NCBI RefSeq assembly: GCF_000682735.1
Contig: NZ_AWFD01000004.1
Location: 1 to 64,000 of the forward strand
DNA: 64,000 bases
Source: Hyphomonas sp. CY54-11-8
Lineage (GTDB): Bacteria > Pseudomonadota > Alphaproteobacteria > Caulobacterales > Hyphomonadaceae
Reading direction: 5' to 3'
Under the pieces are notes generated by a model. It ran no database searches, had not been told where the DNA came from, and was given only the letters and a program-made list of their open reading frames with translations. Positions 1 through 8,672 of this stretch are shown piece after piece. Position numbers and translations under genes: made by a program. The number at the start of each line of letters is the position of its first letter. Position 1 is the stretch's first letter.

Positions 1-1
1 C

Positions 2-403
2 CTCGTCTTCGTCGACGCGCCCTGCACGGGCACCGGAACCTGGCGCCGCCGGCCCGATGCCAAGTGGCGCCTGAAACCTGGCCAGCTGGCCAAACGCCAG
101 CAGGAACAGACCGACATTCTCGCCAATGCCAGCGAATTCGTGAAGCCGGGTGGACGACTGGTCTACGCGACCTGCAGCTTCCTGATGGAAGAGGATGAAG
201 ACCGTGTGGCAGAGTTCCTCTCCGGCCATCAGGACTTTACCGAGGAAGACGCCGCTGAAATGGCGATCGCCTCGGGCCTGCTGACCGATGAAGGCGCCGC
301 CATGGTCCGCAACTACCGCGGCCCGTCAGGATCGGTCCGCCTGACCCCGCGCCGGGCGGAAACGGACGGTTTTTTCTTTTCGGTGCTCAGGAAGTCTGGC
401 TAG
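2..403 (+). CDS. rsmB: 16S rRNA m5C methyltransferase RsmB (3' end only)
   Basis: This is the C-terminal part of a SAM-dependent RNA cytosine-C5 methyltransferase of the RsmB/Nop2 family, which in bacteria methylates 16S rRNA. The open frame runs in from the window edge. It carries the DAPCTGTG motif with its proline-cysteine, then the arginine-rich TWRRRPDAKW stretch, then YATCSF with the cysteine of motif VI. These two cysteines are the catalytic pair of the family. The protein ends at TAG after a usual C-terminal beta strand (GFFFSVLRKSG). The N-terminal NusB-like domain lies outside the window. The choice of RsmB over other Nop2-family paralogues rests on the wording around the motifs and is likely but not proven. 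Confidence 0.85.
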   Translation, partial: LVFVDAPCTGTGTWRRRPDAKWRLKPGQLAKRQQEQTDILANASEFVKPGGRLVYATCSFLMEEDEDRVAEFLSGHQDFTEEDAAEMAIASGLLTDEGAAMVRNYRGPSGSVRLTPRRAETDGFFFSVLRKSG

Positions 404-406
404 GGC

Positions 407-1564
407 TCAGAACCCCGGCGCGAACAGTTTCGTCAGCAGGACGCGCTGACGGGCGGAAAGTTCCGGTCGCCAGATCTCGAAGATCAGAACGAAGCGCGAC
501 TCGGCACTCTCGTTCCAGGCTTCGTGATTGATGGAGTCGTCGAAGATGAACATCTTGCCGGGCTTCCATTCGCGCGTGTCGTTGCCAACGCGAAAGCCGC
601 ATTTCTCTGGAATGATCAGCGGCAAGTGACAGACAAGCCGGGTATTGAACATGCCAACATGCGGCGGAATCCGAGTTCCCGGTTTGAGCTGCGAAAACAA
701 GACTGACGGGCGTGGCGACGGAAAGGCATCGGCCCCAATCGCGTCGATCGCCGCCATTGTCTTCGGGCACGCCGCAATGTTCTCCGCGATTCGCTCGCCC
801 TGTTTGACGAGGTAGAACGCACTCCAGTCTGTGCTGTTGAGCAGTGGGGAATCTCCCGGCGCGCCTTTCTGGTTCCGGTCTTCGACATAGGGAGAGAATC
901 TTGCCGCCTGACGGGCCTCCGCCAGCACAGCTTCAAGTTCTGCCCGGATGGTGTCGGTTTCCGCTTCCAATGCGGCAGTCCACGGGAATTCATCGCGGTG
1001 GAAAAATTGCCGGTTCGGCAGGCCGGCATACAGAAACCGCGACGGCTGGGAATAATATGGCCGCTTCCGTTCGGCGAGGATCTGGAGAGATTCGATCAGG
1101 AGCTCGTCCTCGGGCTCGCTGCCGAGCTTATGAACATCGATGAAATCATCGACCGGATGGCGAACGTTCTGAACCGGGCGGGACAAGGCCTGCCGGGCCC
1201 GGACGAGGAGGTCGGCAATTTCCGGTGACTTGTTCCCAATCGCTTCTGCTAGCGGAACGGCCTGTTCAAAGAAGGATCGCGCGCGAAGAGACTGGCCGCA
1301 GGAGTCCAGGAACATGCCCATGTAAAGCAGCGCACGCGGATTTTCCGGTTCGCGGCGGATCGCTTCTGCAAGTGCCTGTTCGGATCCGGCCATGTCCTTG
1401 TTCAGCGATCGCGCATGAGACAGCACAATCCAGATATCGGCGCCTGGCCAGCCAAGTTCTATTGCTTGATGAAAGGCCGCCTCGGCTGCCTGGCCATTGC
1501 GCGCATTGAGCGCCTGCATGCCCTGACCGGCAATCTGGCGCGCCTTCTGAAGATTGCTGTCCAT
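407..1564 (-). CDS. TPR / aspartyl-asparaginyl beta-hydroxylase-like protein 1
   Basis: This 385-residue protein has an N-terminal half of helical TPR-like repeats (roughly residues 5-130; typical segments are ALNARNGQAAEAAFHQAIEL and AEAIRREPENPRALLYMGM). Its C-terminal half is a 2-oxoglutarate/Fe(II) oxygenase of the aspartyl/asparaginyl beta-hydroxylase family. The hydroxylase part shows LKPGTRIPPHVGMFNTRL, then FDDSINHEAWN near the end. The two histidines (PPHVG and NHEAW) match the two-histidine iron site of this family, which lacks the usual acidic ligand. The gene follows a paralogue by 30 bp in the same orientation, so the two are probably one operon transcribed away from guaA. The substrate is unknown; a protein or peptidyl Asp/Asn is only a family-based guess. 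Confidence 0.8.
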   Translation of the reverse strand: MDSNLQKARQIAGQGMQALNARNGQAAEAAFHQAIELGWPGADIWIVLSHARSLNKDMAGSEQALAEAIRREPENPRALLYMGMFLDSCGQSLRARSFFEQAVPLAEAIGNKSPEIADLLVRARQALSRPVQNVRHPVDDFIDVHKLGSEPEDELLIESLQILAERKRPYYSQPSRFLYAGLPNRQFFHRDEFPWTAALEAETDTIRAELEAVLAEARQAARFSPYVEDRNQKGAPGDSPLLNSTDWSAFYLVKQGERIAENIAACPKTMAAIDAIGADAFPSPRPSVLFSQLKPGTRIPPHVGMFNTRLVCHLPLIIPEKCGFRVGNDTREWKPGKMFIFDDSINHEAWNESAESRFVLIFEIWRPELSARQRVLLTKLFAPGF

Positions 1565-1594
1565 GGAAGTCGTCCTTTCGCAGGCCTTGTCCGG

Positions 1595-2659
1595 TCAATT
1601 CCCGGTGACGACTTTCTCTCCGGAGAAAGTGGAAATCGCGCCGAGGAATTTCGCGATTTCGGTACGCTCTTGCTCAGACAGTTCCGGACGCCAGATATCG
1701 AACAGGAGGACTACCCGGATTTCGTTCCCATCATTCTTCGCTTCGTGTTCGATGCTATCGTCAAAGATGCACACTTTACCTTCCTGCCAATAATGAGTTT
1801 CGCATCCGACACGAAGCCAGGCGGGGCCGGGCACCAGGACCGGGAGGTGACAGATCAGGCGGGTGTTGATCAGTCCGTGATGCGGTGGAATATGTGCGCC
1901 AGGTTTGAGCAGGGAAAACAGGACCGACGGCGCCTGTCCGGGCAGGCGGTCGAGTGGAATGTTCTCAAAAGCGGCGGCGGTGACTGGGCACCGTTCGCAA
2001 TTTTCCTCCACGCGCTCGCCGTCCTTCCAGAGGTAAAAGGCGCTCCAATCATCATTGCCGACAAGCTTGTGGCTCTTCACGTTCGGTTGGCTGTCATGAC
2101 GCTCCAGATAGGGCCGGAAGGCCGCATGATCCTCCAGAACGCCCATCAGTTCGCGTTTGATGTCGGCCGTCTTCGCTTCGAGGCCGGCGACCCAATTGAA
2201 TTCGGCGGTGTCGTAGAACTGGATCTGAGGCAGGCCGGGAAAATAGTATTTCGTTGGCTGCTGGAGATAGATACCGGATTTGCCGAGGAGAATATCGACC
2301 GATTGGTCGAACCGTTTGCTCCGCCTTGCCTTCGGCAGCTCGCCTTCGATAAAGGCTTCATAGCCTTGCGCATATTCTGCGAGACGGGCTTGCGCCCGTT
2401 GGACACCTTGCCGGATCCCTGGCGCCACTTGTCCGCCGGCAAGCTGGATCGCTTGCAGGGCGCCAGAATAGGCGCGGCTCGCATCCTGAGTACGTCCGCC
2501 GGCGTGCTGGACGTCTCCGAGCAGCAACAATGCTCCAATGTCCTGCGGCACTTCCTTGAGAACAGAGAGCAGCAACTCGGCTGCCTCGCCAAATCGGCCA
2601 GCGCGGGCATGCTCAAACGCAGCCTGTTTGCGGCTTTCCAGGGGGAGGGTGGTTGTCAT
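1595..2659 (-). CDS. TPR / aspartyl-asparaginyl beta-hydroxylase-like protein 2
   Basis: This 354-residue protein is a paralogue of its downstream neighbour and has the same plan. TPR-like helices occupy roughly residues 10-120 (AAFEHARAGRFGEAAELLLS, then ALLLLGDVQHAGGRTQDASRA), followed by a beta-hydroxylase domain. The predicted iron histidines lie in LKPGAHIPPHHGLINTRL and FDDSIEHEAKND. It is the first gene of the likely two-gene operon and starts 100 bp from the divergently transcribed guaA. The pair looks like a local duplication that has diverged widely, so the two enzymes may have different substrates. Confidence 0.8.
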   Translation of the reverse strand: MTTTLPLESRKQAAFEHARAGRFGEAAELLLSVLKEVPQDIGALLLLGDVQHAGGRTQDASRAYSGALQAIQLAGGQVAPGIRQGVQRAQARLAEYAQGYEAFIEGELPKARRSKRFDQSVDILLGKSGIYLQQPTKYYFPGLPQIQFYDTAEFNWVAGLEAKTADIKRELMGVLEDHAAFRPYLERHDSQPNVKSHKLVGNDDWSAFYLWKDGERVEENCERCPVTAAAFENIPLDRLPGQAPSVLFSLLKPGAHIPPHHGLINTRLICHLPVLVPGPAWLRVGCETHYWQEGKVCIFDDSIEHEAKNDGNEIRVVLLFDIWRPELSEQERTEIAKFLGAISTFSGEKVVTGN

Positions 2660-2759
2660 TCCGGCAGGAAATGCCGGTCCGTCAGCAGGGTCAAGCGCCA
2701 GTAGCGCCGCAGCCGCATCTTGATGTGGACGAATCTCTCATCCTCGGCTAAGCGGCGCC

Positions 2760-4322
2760 ATGACTGACCAGAGACACGAACGCGCCCTTATCGTCGACTT
2801 TGGAAGCCAGGTGACTCAGCTGATCGCCCGGCGTCTTCGCGAGAGCGGCGTCTACTGCGAAATACACCCCTTCAACAAAGTTGATGCTGCGTTTCTGGCA
2901 GATTATGCCCCGAAGGCCATCATCCTCTCAGGCGGCCCGTCCAGCGTCACCTGGGAAGGCAGCCCAAGGGCGGACGATGCCGTCTTCAGCCTCGGCGTTC
3001 CGGTACTTGGAATCTGCTATGGCCAGCAGGTGATGATGGAACAGCTGGGCGGCAAGGTCGAAAGTGGTACCAGCCGCGAATTCGGTCGGGCGTTCATCGA
3101 AAAGGTCGTCGATGACCCGATCCTTGAAGGCCTTTTCCACGCCGGTGACCACGAGCAGGTCTGGATGAGCCATGGCGACCATGTTGCCGACATGGCGTCC
3201 GGCTTCGGCGTAATCGCGAAATCCCCTGGCGCACCTTACGCAATCATCGCGGACCCGGAGCGGCGCTTCTATGGCACGCAGTTCCATCCGGAAGTCGTTC
3301 ACACGACCCATGGCCGCCAGCTGCTTCGCAATTTCACGCATGGTGTCGCCGGTCTGAAGGGCGATTGGACGATGGCTGCATACCGCGCTGAAGCAGTCCA
3401 GAAGATCCGTGATCAGGTCGGTGAGGGGCGCGTGATCTGCGGCCTGTCTGGCGGGGTCGACTCCTCGGTTGCCGCTGTTCTCATCCACGAAGCGATCGGC
3501 GACCAGCTGACTTGCGTCTATGTCGATCACGGGCTGATGCGCGCGGGCGAAAGCGATCAGGTCGTGAACCTGTTCCGCGAACACTACAATATTCCGCTGG
3601 TCCATGTGGATGCGTCGGACCTCTTCCTCGGCAAGCTCGAAGGTGTGACGGATCCGGAGCGCAAACGGAAAATCATCGGCGGCCTGTTCATCGACGTTTT
3701 CGAAGACGAAGCGAAGAAGATCGGCGGCGCGGATTTCCTTGCTCAGGGAACGCTTTATCCGGACGTGATCGAGAGCGTTTCTGCGCTCGGTGGACCGTCC
3801 GTCACGATCAAGAGCCACCACAATGTTGGCGGCCTGCCGGAACGCATGAACATGAAGCTGGTCGAACCGCTTCGCGAATTGTTCAAGGATGAGGTCCGCG
3901 CGCTTGGCCGGGAGCTTGGCCTGACCGATGCCTTTGTCGACCGTCATCCGTTTCCGGGCCCGGGCCTTGCGATCCGTATTCCGGGTGCAATCACACGCGA
4001 GAAGGCCGACACGCTGCGCAAGGCCGATGCGATCTATATCGAAGAGATCCGCAAGGCGGGTCTCTACAATGAGATCTGGCAGGCTTTCAGCGTCCTGCTG
4101 CCTGTAAACACGGTCGGCGTGATGGGCGATGAGCGCACCTATGAAGCCGTCCTCGCGCTGCGGGCTGTGACATCCACAGATGGTATGACTGCGGACTATT
4201 ATCCCTTCGAGCATGAATTCCTCGGCCGCGTCGCGACCCGGATCATCAATGAAGTGAAGGGCGTCAATCGCGTCGTCTACGATGTGACGTCGAAGCCGCC
4301 CGGTACAATCGAGTGGGAATGA
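2760..4322 (+). CDS. guaA: GMP synthase (glutamine-hydrolysing)
   Basis: GuaA converts XMP to GMP using ATP and glutamine in the cytoplasm. The 520-residue length is normal. The N-terminal class I glutamine amidotransferase domain has the nucleophile Cys86 in GICYGQQ and the His-Glu of QFHPEVVH near residues 175-180. The ATP pyrophosphatase domain has the PP-loop SGGVDSSV near residue 230. The C-terminal dimerisation domain ends PPGTIEWE, as expected for the family. The last four codons and part of the stop form the island attachment site, so insertion leaves the protein intact. GuaA is transcribed away from the hydroxylase pair. Its original downstream neighbour was probably the rpiB-like gene now at 55960. 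Confidence 0.97.
   Translation: MTDQRHERALIVDFGSQVTQLIARRLRESGVYCEIHPFNKVDAAFLADYAPKAIILSGGPSSVTWEGSPRADDAVFSLGVPVLGICYGQQVMMEQLGGKVESGTSREFGRAFIEKVVDDPILEGLFHAGDHEQVWMSHGDHVADMASGFGVIAKSPGAPYAIIADPERRFYGTQFHPEVVHTTHGRQLLRNFTHGVAGLKGDWTMAAYRAEAVQKIRDQVGEGRVICGLSGGVDSSVAAVLIHEAIGDQLTCVYVDHGLMRAGESDQVVNLFREHYNIPLVHVDASDLFLGKLEGVTDPERKRKIIGGLFIDVFEDEAKKIGGADFLAQGTLYPDVIESVSALGGPSVTIKSHHNVGGLPERMNMKLVEPLRELFKDEVRALGRELGLTDAFVDRHPFPGPGLAIRIPGAITREKADTLRKADAIYIEEIRKAGLYNEIWQAFSVLLPVNTVGVMGDERTYEAVLALRAVTSTDGMTADYYPFEHEFLGRVATRIINEVKGVNRVVYDVTSKPPGTIEWE
4308..4320 (+). other. attL core (13-bp repeat in guaA 3' end)
   Basis: The sequence ATCGAGTGGGAAT encodes the terminal Ile-Glu-Trp-Glu of GuaA plus the first base of its stop. 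It is repeated exactly at 55932-55944 in the same orientation. The two copies differ in the bases on both sides (A and G here; C and A at the right copy), so 13 bp is the full perfect match. Confidence 0.85.
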
Positions 4323-4436
4323 TTCCGCGTCTCTCGCGGACTATCGCGAACGATCAATAAATTCAACAAATACAATAGCTTGATACCGATTTTCGTTCGG
4401 TGTCTATCGCCTTCTATCGCGGGCCAACGGAACATT

Positions 4437-4592
4437 CTGACGGTATCGCCTGACGGTATACAAATTGCCTCTTCCTGCCTAAAGTCAAAATACCGTCAGC
4501 CCATTTTGGCGGCCTGACGGTATTTTTTCGGCATAACGCATTGAAAAATAAGTTTTTTGTTGTGGAAAATTGGCCATTTCGGCCTGACGGTA
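4437..4592. repeat. Five CTGACGGTA motifs upstream of the integrase gene
   Basis: CTGACGGTAT occurs at 4437-4446, 4450-4459 and 4514-4523, and in reverse at 4490-4499. A shorter CTGACGGTA is at 4584-4592. Four copies are direct and one is inverted, all between guaA and the integrase start. Arrays like this next to an integrase gene often serve as arm-type binding sites for the integrase or an excisionase, or as operators of its promoter. That role is inferred from position only. Confidence 0.6.
4487..4528 (+). terminator. Strong intrinsic terminator between guaA and int
   Basis: Perfect 13-bp arms (4487-4499 and 4514-4526) enclose a 14-nt loop and are followed by a run of T to 4528. The stem is built from one inverted pair of the CTGACGGTAT motifs. 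It lies inside the island and would stop guaA read-through into the integrase gene. The A-rich left flank could make it work from the other strand too. Confidence 0.8.
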
Positions 4593-4616
4593 AAATTGGT
4601 GGGAAGGAGGCGCAAC

Positions 4617-5876
4617 ATGCTGACCGATATTGCAATCAAGTCTTTGAAATCAAAGGATAAACCCTACAAGGTCGCAGACCGGGACGGTCTCTATGTGTCC
4701 GTCGCGCCGACGGGCACCAAGACCTTCCGCTACGATTACCGTGTGAACGGGCGCCGGGAGACGCTGACCATCGGGCGTTATGGCAAGTACGGGATCACGC
4801 TGGCGGCTGCGCGCGAGAAGCTGATCGATGCGAAGAAGCTCGTGGATGAGGGTGTCTCACCCGCCAAGGAAAAGAAGCGGGCCAAGGCCAAAGCGAAATC
4901 CGAAGGGACGTTCGGGGAGCTTGCTCAGCGCTGGCTCGCTGAGAGCGAGATGTCGGACTCGACCCGCGACATGCGTCGTCACATTGTCGATCGTGACCTG
5001 ATCCCGGCGCTGGGCAATTACACCTTGCGCGAAGTGACGAGCGAGGACGTCCGTCAGCTCTGCGACAAGATCAAGAAGCGGGGCGCGCCTTCAACGGCGC
5101 TGCACGCCCGCGAGTTCATCAAGCTCATCTACGCCTTCGCCAATTTGCACGGCATCCGTGTCGAGAATCCCGCCGAGGAGGTCGATCCCCGGTCGATCGC
5201 GCGTGTCCGGCCCCGCGACCGCTCGCTCACGCCGCTGGAGATCCGGGTCCTCTATCGCGTGCTCGAAGAGATCACCGCCAATCCGACGCTGAAGCTCGGC
5301 GTGAAATTCATCCTGCTGACGATGAAGCGCAAGACCGAGGTCGCCCATGCGACATGGGATGAAGTCAGTTTCCAGGATGCGGTCTGGACCATCCCGAAGA
5401 AGCGGATGAAGACCGGCCTCGACCACAATGTCTATCTGTCGAACCAGGCGCTCGATATTCTGGTGGCGCTTAAAACCTGCGCAGGCGGATCGAAATACGT
5501 CTTCCCGTCGCGCTATGACACGTTTCGCCCGATATCGAATGCGACCTTCAACCGGATCACCGACAGCGCCCACAAGCTGGCAAGCGAGATGGAGCTTCCG
5601 CTGGAGCCTTTCACCGTCCACGACCTGCGGCGCACGGGCTCGACGCTCCTGAATGAGCTTGGTTTCAATCGCGACTGGATCGAAAAAAGCCTCGCGCACG
5701 AAGACCGGCGCTCTTCGCGTGGGGTCTACAACAAGGCCGAATATGCAGACCAGCGCCGCCACATGATGCAGGAATGGGCCGACATGATCGATGCCTGGGC
5801 TGCGGGTGAAAGCCGCAAGCCGAACATCATCCCGGAGAGCATGGCGGTCTACGCCGCTGATCCGAGGGTGGGGTGA
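4617..5876 (+). CDS. int: Tyrosine-type site-specific integrase (DUF4102 family)
   Basis: The protein (419 residues from this start) catalyses recombination between the island and guaA. The N-terminus has the DUF4102 arm-binding domain typical of island integrases (KSLKSKDKPYKVADRDGLYV, then TLTIGRYGKYGITLAAARE). A SAM-like core-binding domain follows at about residues 95-180, then the catalytic domain. Catalytic residues can be placed as Arg238 in MKRKTE, His335 and Arg338 in HDLRR, His361 in LAHED and nucleophile Tyr371 in GVYNK. I chose the ATG at 4617 because GGAAGGAGG lies at the right distance; an in-frame start 60 bp upstream lacks a site. Genes in this position normally act on the adjacent att site. 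Confidence 0.95.
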   Translation: MLTDIAIKSLKSKDKPYKVADRDGLYVSVAPTGTKTFRYDYRVNGRRETLTIGRYGKYGITLAAAREKLIDAKKLVDEGVSPAKEKKRAKAKAKSEGTFGELAQRWLAESEMSDSTRDMRRHIVDRDLIPALGNYTLREVTSEDVRQLCDKIKKRGAPSTALHAREFIKLIYAFANLHGIRVENPAEEVDPRSIARVRPRDRSLTPLEIRVLYRVLEEITANPTLKLGVKFILLTMKRKTEVAHATWDEVSFQDAVWTIPKKRMKTGLDHNVYLSNQALDILVALKTCAGGSKYVFPSRYDTFRPISNATFNRITDSAHKLASEMELPLEPFTVHDLRRTGSTLLNELGFNRDWIEKSLAHEDRRSSRGVYNKAEYADQRRHMMQEWADMIDAWAAGESRKPNIIPESMAVYAADPRVG

Positions 5877-6072
5877 TCGTCACTTCCGGTTCGGGCGCAG
5901 AAGGAGTCTTTACGACCGGCATGAAGCGTAGGCCAAAGCTGACGTTTGCGATTGCGGCGCGAAGCAGCGCTGATGGCGCCAAACGGCCAATCGTGGATCC
6001 CAGGTCAGATTGGATGAATGTCGTGGACAATCCCATGTTGCAACACATCGGTCTAAGTAGGAAGGTGTAACT

Positions 6073-7248
6073 ATGGGGGGCACCGTGGACATCAAAGACA
6101 TTTTCCCGCCGCCTGGTCACGTGCAGCGCTTGAGGTGCTCTGACTGCGACGGTTGGCTCGATCTCGCTTATGCTGACTTCGACGAAACTGTGTCAGGGGC
6201 GCGGATAGCCATCAAAGGGCTGCCCGTACTTCGGTGTTCTACGTGCGAGAAGGACTATCTTCCGGACCGATCGCGCATCTCGATCATCCGGCTGCACGAG
6301 CAGTGCGTGTCCAAGGTATCCGCCGGTGTCACCGTAACGCGTAGGAAGCTTGAAGACCGCTACCCCTTCACGGACGTGCCGTTCCAGTATGATGCGGACG
6401 ACTACGAATACCTGCCTGGCCTTCGCGGGCAGGGGGACGGTTTTCTCACACTTGTGTTCTTCAAGAGAGGGGTCTTGCTGAAATACGACACGGCGTCGGG
6501 CTATCGCCTGACGTTTGCGTCTCGGACGTACGGCACGATCACCACGGACGAAGACAACCAGATAAGCTTTGGCATCAACCGAAATGGCCGCGTCGTGATG
6601 TGGCTCGGCGACATCGCGACATTGCCCGTGCCGGAACAGTATTACCTGCTGTCTGAAAACGTGGAATCGGATCACTCCATCGGCAGCGAATTCTACGATG
6701 GACAGATCGACTGCATATTTTCCGATCCAACACCGGAAAACGACCTACTCGCGGCAAGGACGGACTTCCTCGAAGCTGCCAGGATGCATTTTGGAGCGAC
6801 GCTCGCCCACCTTGAAGCCGAAGTGGTGGCGATCGCCCTCGACTTTGCGAGGCCGCTCACAGACAGCGTGAAGAACCAACAGCATGCGGCGGACGCGCTC
6901 AACAAGATCCACGTCGAATCTCTGGATACACAGGCCATCGGGAAGTTGCTGAGCGCGGCCGGAGGCGATCCCAAAGGCCTTGGCGGCCTGAAGCGCCTGC
7001 AGACACTACTTGAAACGCTTCCCGGCAGTTCCGCAATTTCGAATCTCATGCTGCCGCTCTTCGTGACCTACGATCTCCGGGTGGCAAACCTGCATCTCAC
7101 ATCTACGGGGACGGCGTCGGACAAGATGGACGATATCACGAGCCGCCTTGGTCTCCCGGCCGCCGCGCCGTTCTTTGATGTCTACGACGCGCTGGTGAAG
7201 CAGCTTGCGGCGGCTTATCGCGGGTTGCAGGAGCTCCTCACCCCGTAG
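6073..7248 (+). CDS. Unknown protein with an N-terminal zinc ribbon
   Basis: I do not recognise this 391-residue protein. Two CxxC pairs near the N-terminus (CSDC at about 22-25 and CSTC at about 54-57) would form a zinc ribbon. A mixed beta-rich middle region (about 100-220) and a helical C-terminal part follow. No signal peptide or membrane segment is evident. The start is supported by AGGAAGG a few bases upstream. It stands alone between the integrase and the convergent AlpA-like gene, a position often occupied by cargo or defence genes. The 196 bp before it and the 224 bp after it show no convincing gene. Function is open. Confidence 0.65.
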   Translation: MGGTVDIKDIFPPPGHVQRLRCSDCDGWLDLAYADFDETVSGARIAIKGLPVLRCSTCEKDYLPDRSRISIIRLHEQCVSKVSAGVTVTRRKLEDRYPFTDVPFQYDADDYEYLPGLRGQGDGFLTLVFFKRGVLLKYDTASGYRLTFASRTYGTITTDEDNQISFGINRNGRVVMWLGDIATLPVPEQYYLLSENVESDHSIGSEFYDGQIDCIFSDPTPENDLLAARTDFLEAARMHFGATLAHLEAEVVAIALDFARPLTDSVKNQQHAADALNKIHVESLDTQAIGKLLSAAGGDPKGLGGLKRLQTLLETLPGSSAISNLMLPLFVTYDLRVANLHLTSTGTASDKMDDITSRLGLPAAAPFFDVYDALVKQLAAAYRGLQELLTP

Positions 7249-7472
7249 CTGCAAGAGGCGGTGGCTGATCTTTCGCGGCCTCTAGTCCAAGACGGGGCCA
7301 AGCGATGCACTGTGCCTTCGTCAGCTGCTTGTTCAACTCATCCTGCGGTGGGCGGCTCGGAAGATGCTTTGGCGGTGTCGCAGTCAATACGACTTAACGA
7401 TTGGATGTCTGCTAACGGGCGCGCTGCCTACGAAACGCAGCATTGTCCGCAATGAGGGATATTTGAGACAGT

Positions 7473-7823
7473 TCACCGCATTCGATAATCCGGATGCGGT
7501 CCGCAGCCTTCGCGACCCTTGCGCCTTTGGGCGTCGATCCACTCCAGCACTTCGGCGAGGGGCCAGACGACGCATCGGGGTGTCAGGTAGAACCGCTGCG
7601 GAAATTCGCCCTTCTGTTCGAGTTCGTAGATCGTCGTATCGGAGAGCGGCACAAGCTTGCGAAGCTCCGGCCGCCTGACGGTTCGGCGCCTGAAGATGTC
7701 GGCGGGCGTGATCCGTTCAGGATCGGTTGAAGTGACCGGAGCAGGGGCCTTTGGCGGCGGGTTCAGGTCCCGCGCGAAATCCCTAAGCCCTGTGCGCCCG
7801 CCCTCCTTTACGCGATGCAACAT
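7473..7823 (-). CDS. AlpA-like helix-turn-helix regulator
   Basis: This 116-residue protein has a MerR/AlpA-type winged helix in its second half: LRKLVPLSDTTIYELEQKGEFPQRFYL, then VVWPLAEVLEWIDAQRRK. This pattern is typical of AlpA-type prophage and island regulators, several of which control integrase expression or act in excision. The N-terminal 50 residues are proline-rich and probably unstructured. It is the last gene of the minus-strand trb/DUF736 group, 12 bp beyond DUF736. It is one of three small excisionase-like proteins on the island and a candidate directionality factor. Confidence 0.8.
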   Translation of the reverse strand: MLHRVKEGGRTGLRDFARDLNPPPKAPAPVTSTDPERITPADIFRRRTVRRPELRKLVPLSDTTIYELEQKGEFPQRFYLTPRCVVWPLAEVLEWIDAQRRKGREGCGPHPDYRMR

Positions 7824-7835
7824 GACGCACTCCGA

Positions 7836-8150
7836 TTACACCGTCTTCGCCCGGTTCCACACCATCACGCCGGTGCCGTCTTTCTCGTTCTCGAAGAAGG
7901 CCGCGCGCATGGGGCTGGCAAAGCTCGGGTCGTCGAGTTTGACGGCGAGGTAGGGCGTTTCGCCATCCTTGCTTTCCTGACGCCAGGCAGCGCCGAGTTC
8001 GGCCCCGCCGGCATAGAGGCGGAAGTCGGGGGCACCGTCTGAGGCCTTGTCACTGTTGGGAACAAGCTGGGCTTTGACATTGATGGTCATGGTGCGGATG
8101 GTGCCGGTATAGCTGCCTTCCTTCAGGGTGAATGTTCCGATCTGTGCCAT
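7836..8150 (-). CDS. DUF736 family protein (copy 1)
   Basis: This 104-residue protein belongs to DUF736, a small single-domain family almost confined to conjugative elements of Proteobacteria. Recognisable pieces are MAQIGTFT, the YTGTIRTMTINVKA strand pair and the GAAWRQ and VMVWNRAK segments. The biochemical role is unknown. It follows the DUF2274 gene by 4 bp, so it belongs to the trb operon. A second, clearly divergent DUF736 gene lies at 30181 next to the relaxosome genes. Elements of this type often carry one copy by parB/traF and sometimes one beside trb. Confidence 0.88.
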   Translation of the reverse strand: MAQIGTFTLKEGSYTGTIRTMTINVKAQLVPNSDKASDGAPDFRLYAGGAELGAAWRQESKDGETPYLAVKLDDPSFASPMRAAFFENEKDGTGVMVWNRAKTV

Positions 8151-8154
8151 GGGT

Positions 8155-8391
8155 TTAGGTCTCCGTGCTGGCGGTTGAATGAAGGGCGCGTCGCGCCCGC
8201 TTGAACCCGGCGTCGGACGCCAGGAAGCTCTCGATCATGGCCGGGATCAGCGCTTCGGGCTTTTCCTCCGCGCCGTAGGTCTGGCGGTAGATTTCGGCAT
8301 AGTCGCTGAGCGCGCTGGCGAGCTCGGGATCGACCGAGAGGCTCATGCGCACCGGGGTGCGGTCGGGTAATTGTCCGAGACGAAGGGTCAT
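8155..8391 (-). CDS. DUF2274 family protein
   Basis: This 78-residue protein matches DUF2274, which normally follows trbI in Trb-type conjugation operons. It starts MTLRLGQLPDRTPVRMSLSV and has an SDYAEIYRQTYG helix. The start overlaps the trbI stop by 4 bp (ATGA), indicating translational coupling. Its survival just after a truncated trbI shows that the deletion upstream did not extend into it. No biochemical function is known. Confidence 0.85.
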   Translation of the reverse strand: MTLRLGQLPDRTPVRMSLSVDPELASALSDYAEIYRQTYGAEEKPEALIPAMIESFLASDAGFKRARRALHSTASTET

Positions 8392-8672
8392 CGTGTGGCT
8401 CCTTGGGGATGGGGTCTGAGAATGAGATCGCGGGTGACGACCACGCGCACCGGCCAGCCGGGGCGCACGCGGATGGTTGGCTGGATGCCAAGATTGCGCT
8501 CGACGACGCGTTGACCGGCCTGGTTGACGGTGTCGGTCGTGCCGCGGCGGATGGCGCGTTCCAGGTCGCCGTCTCCGTCTGCGCCAAGTTCGGCGCCGAC
8601 GCCGAGAATGGTCGCGAGGCCTGCCGCGAGGAACACGCGGTCCCAGTGGTGATCGGTGCGGTCGGACAGGCC
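8388..8672 (-). pseudogene. trbI: trbI remnant (3' end, VirB10-like)
   Basis: This frame encodes about 94 residues matching only the C-terminal end of TrbI, the VirB10-like channel protein spanning both membranes. It reads GLSDRTDHHWDRVFLAAGLA, then GVGAELG, VNQAGQRVVERNL and RPGWPVRVVVTRDL, which is the characteristic end of the family. The N-terminal membrane segment and most of the beta-barrel region are missing. Upstream sequence switches abruptly to trbL in another frame at 8667-8672. A GTG at 8636 could allow a short peptide, but it would lack the domains needed for function. Confidence 0.85.

Noticed and set aside
1946-1960. Sequence close to the att core (GTCGAGTGGAATG)
   Set aside because: It lacks one G of the core, lies inside a hydroxylase gene and has no integrase or border nearby.
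1415-2704. 429-codon plus-strand open frame over the hydroxylase genes
   Set aside because: It is antisense to two genes with clear motifs and has no homology features of its own.
2928-4214. Long minus-strand open frame opposite guaA
   Set aside because: It is a shadow of the high-GC guaA coding sequence and has no recognisable protein features.
4557-4616. N-terminal extension of the integrase
   Set aside because: The extension has no ribosome site and runs through the motif region; the ATG at 4617 has GGAAGGAGG and starts the conserved domain.
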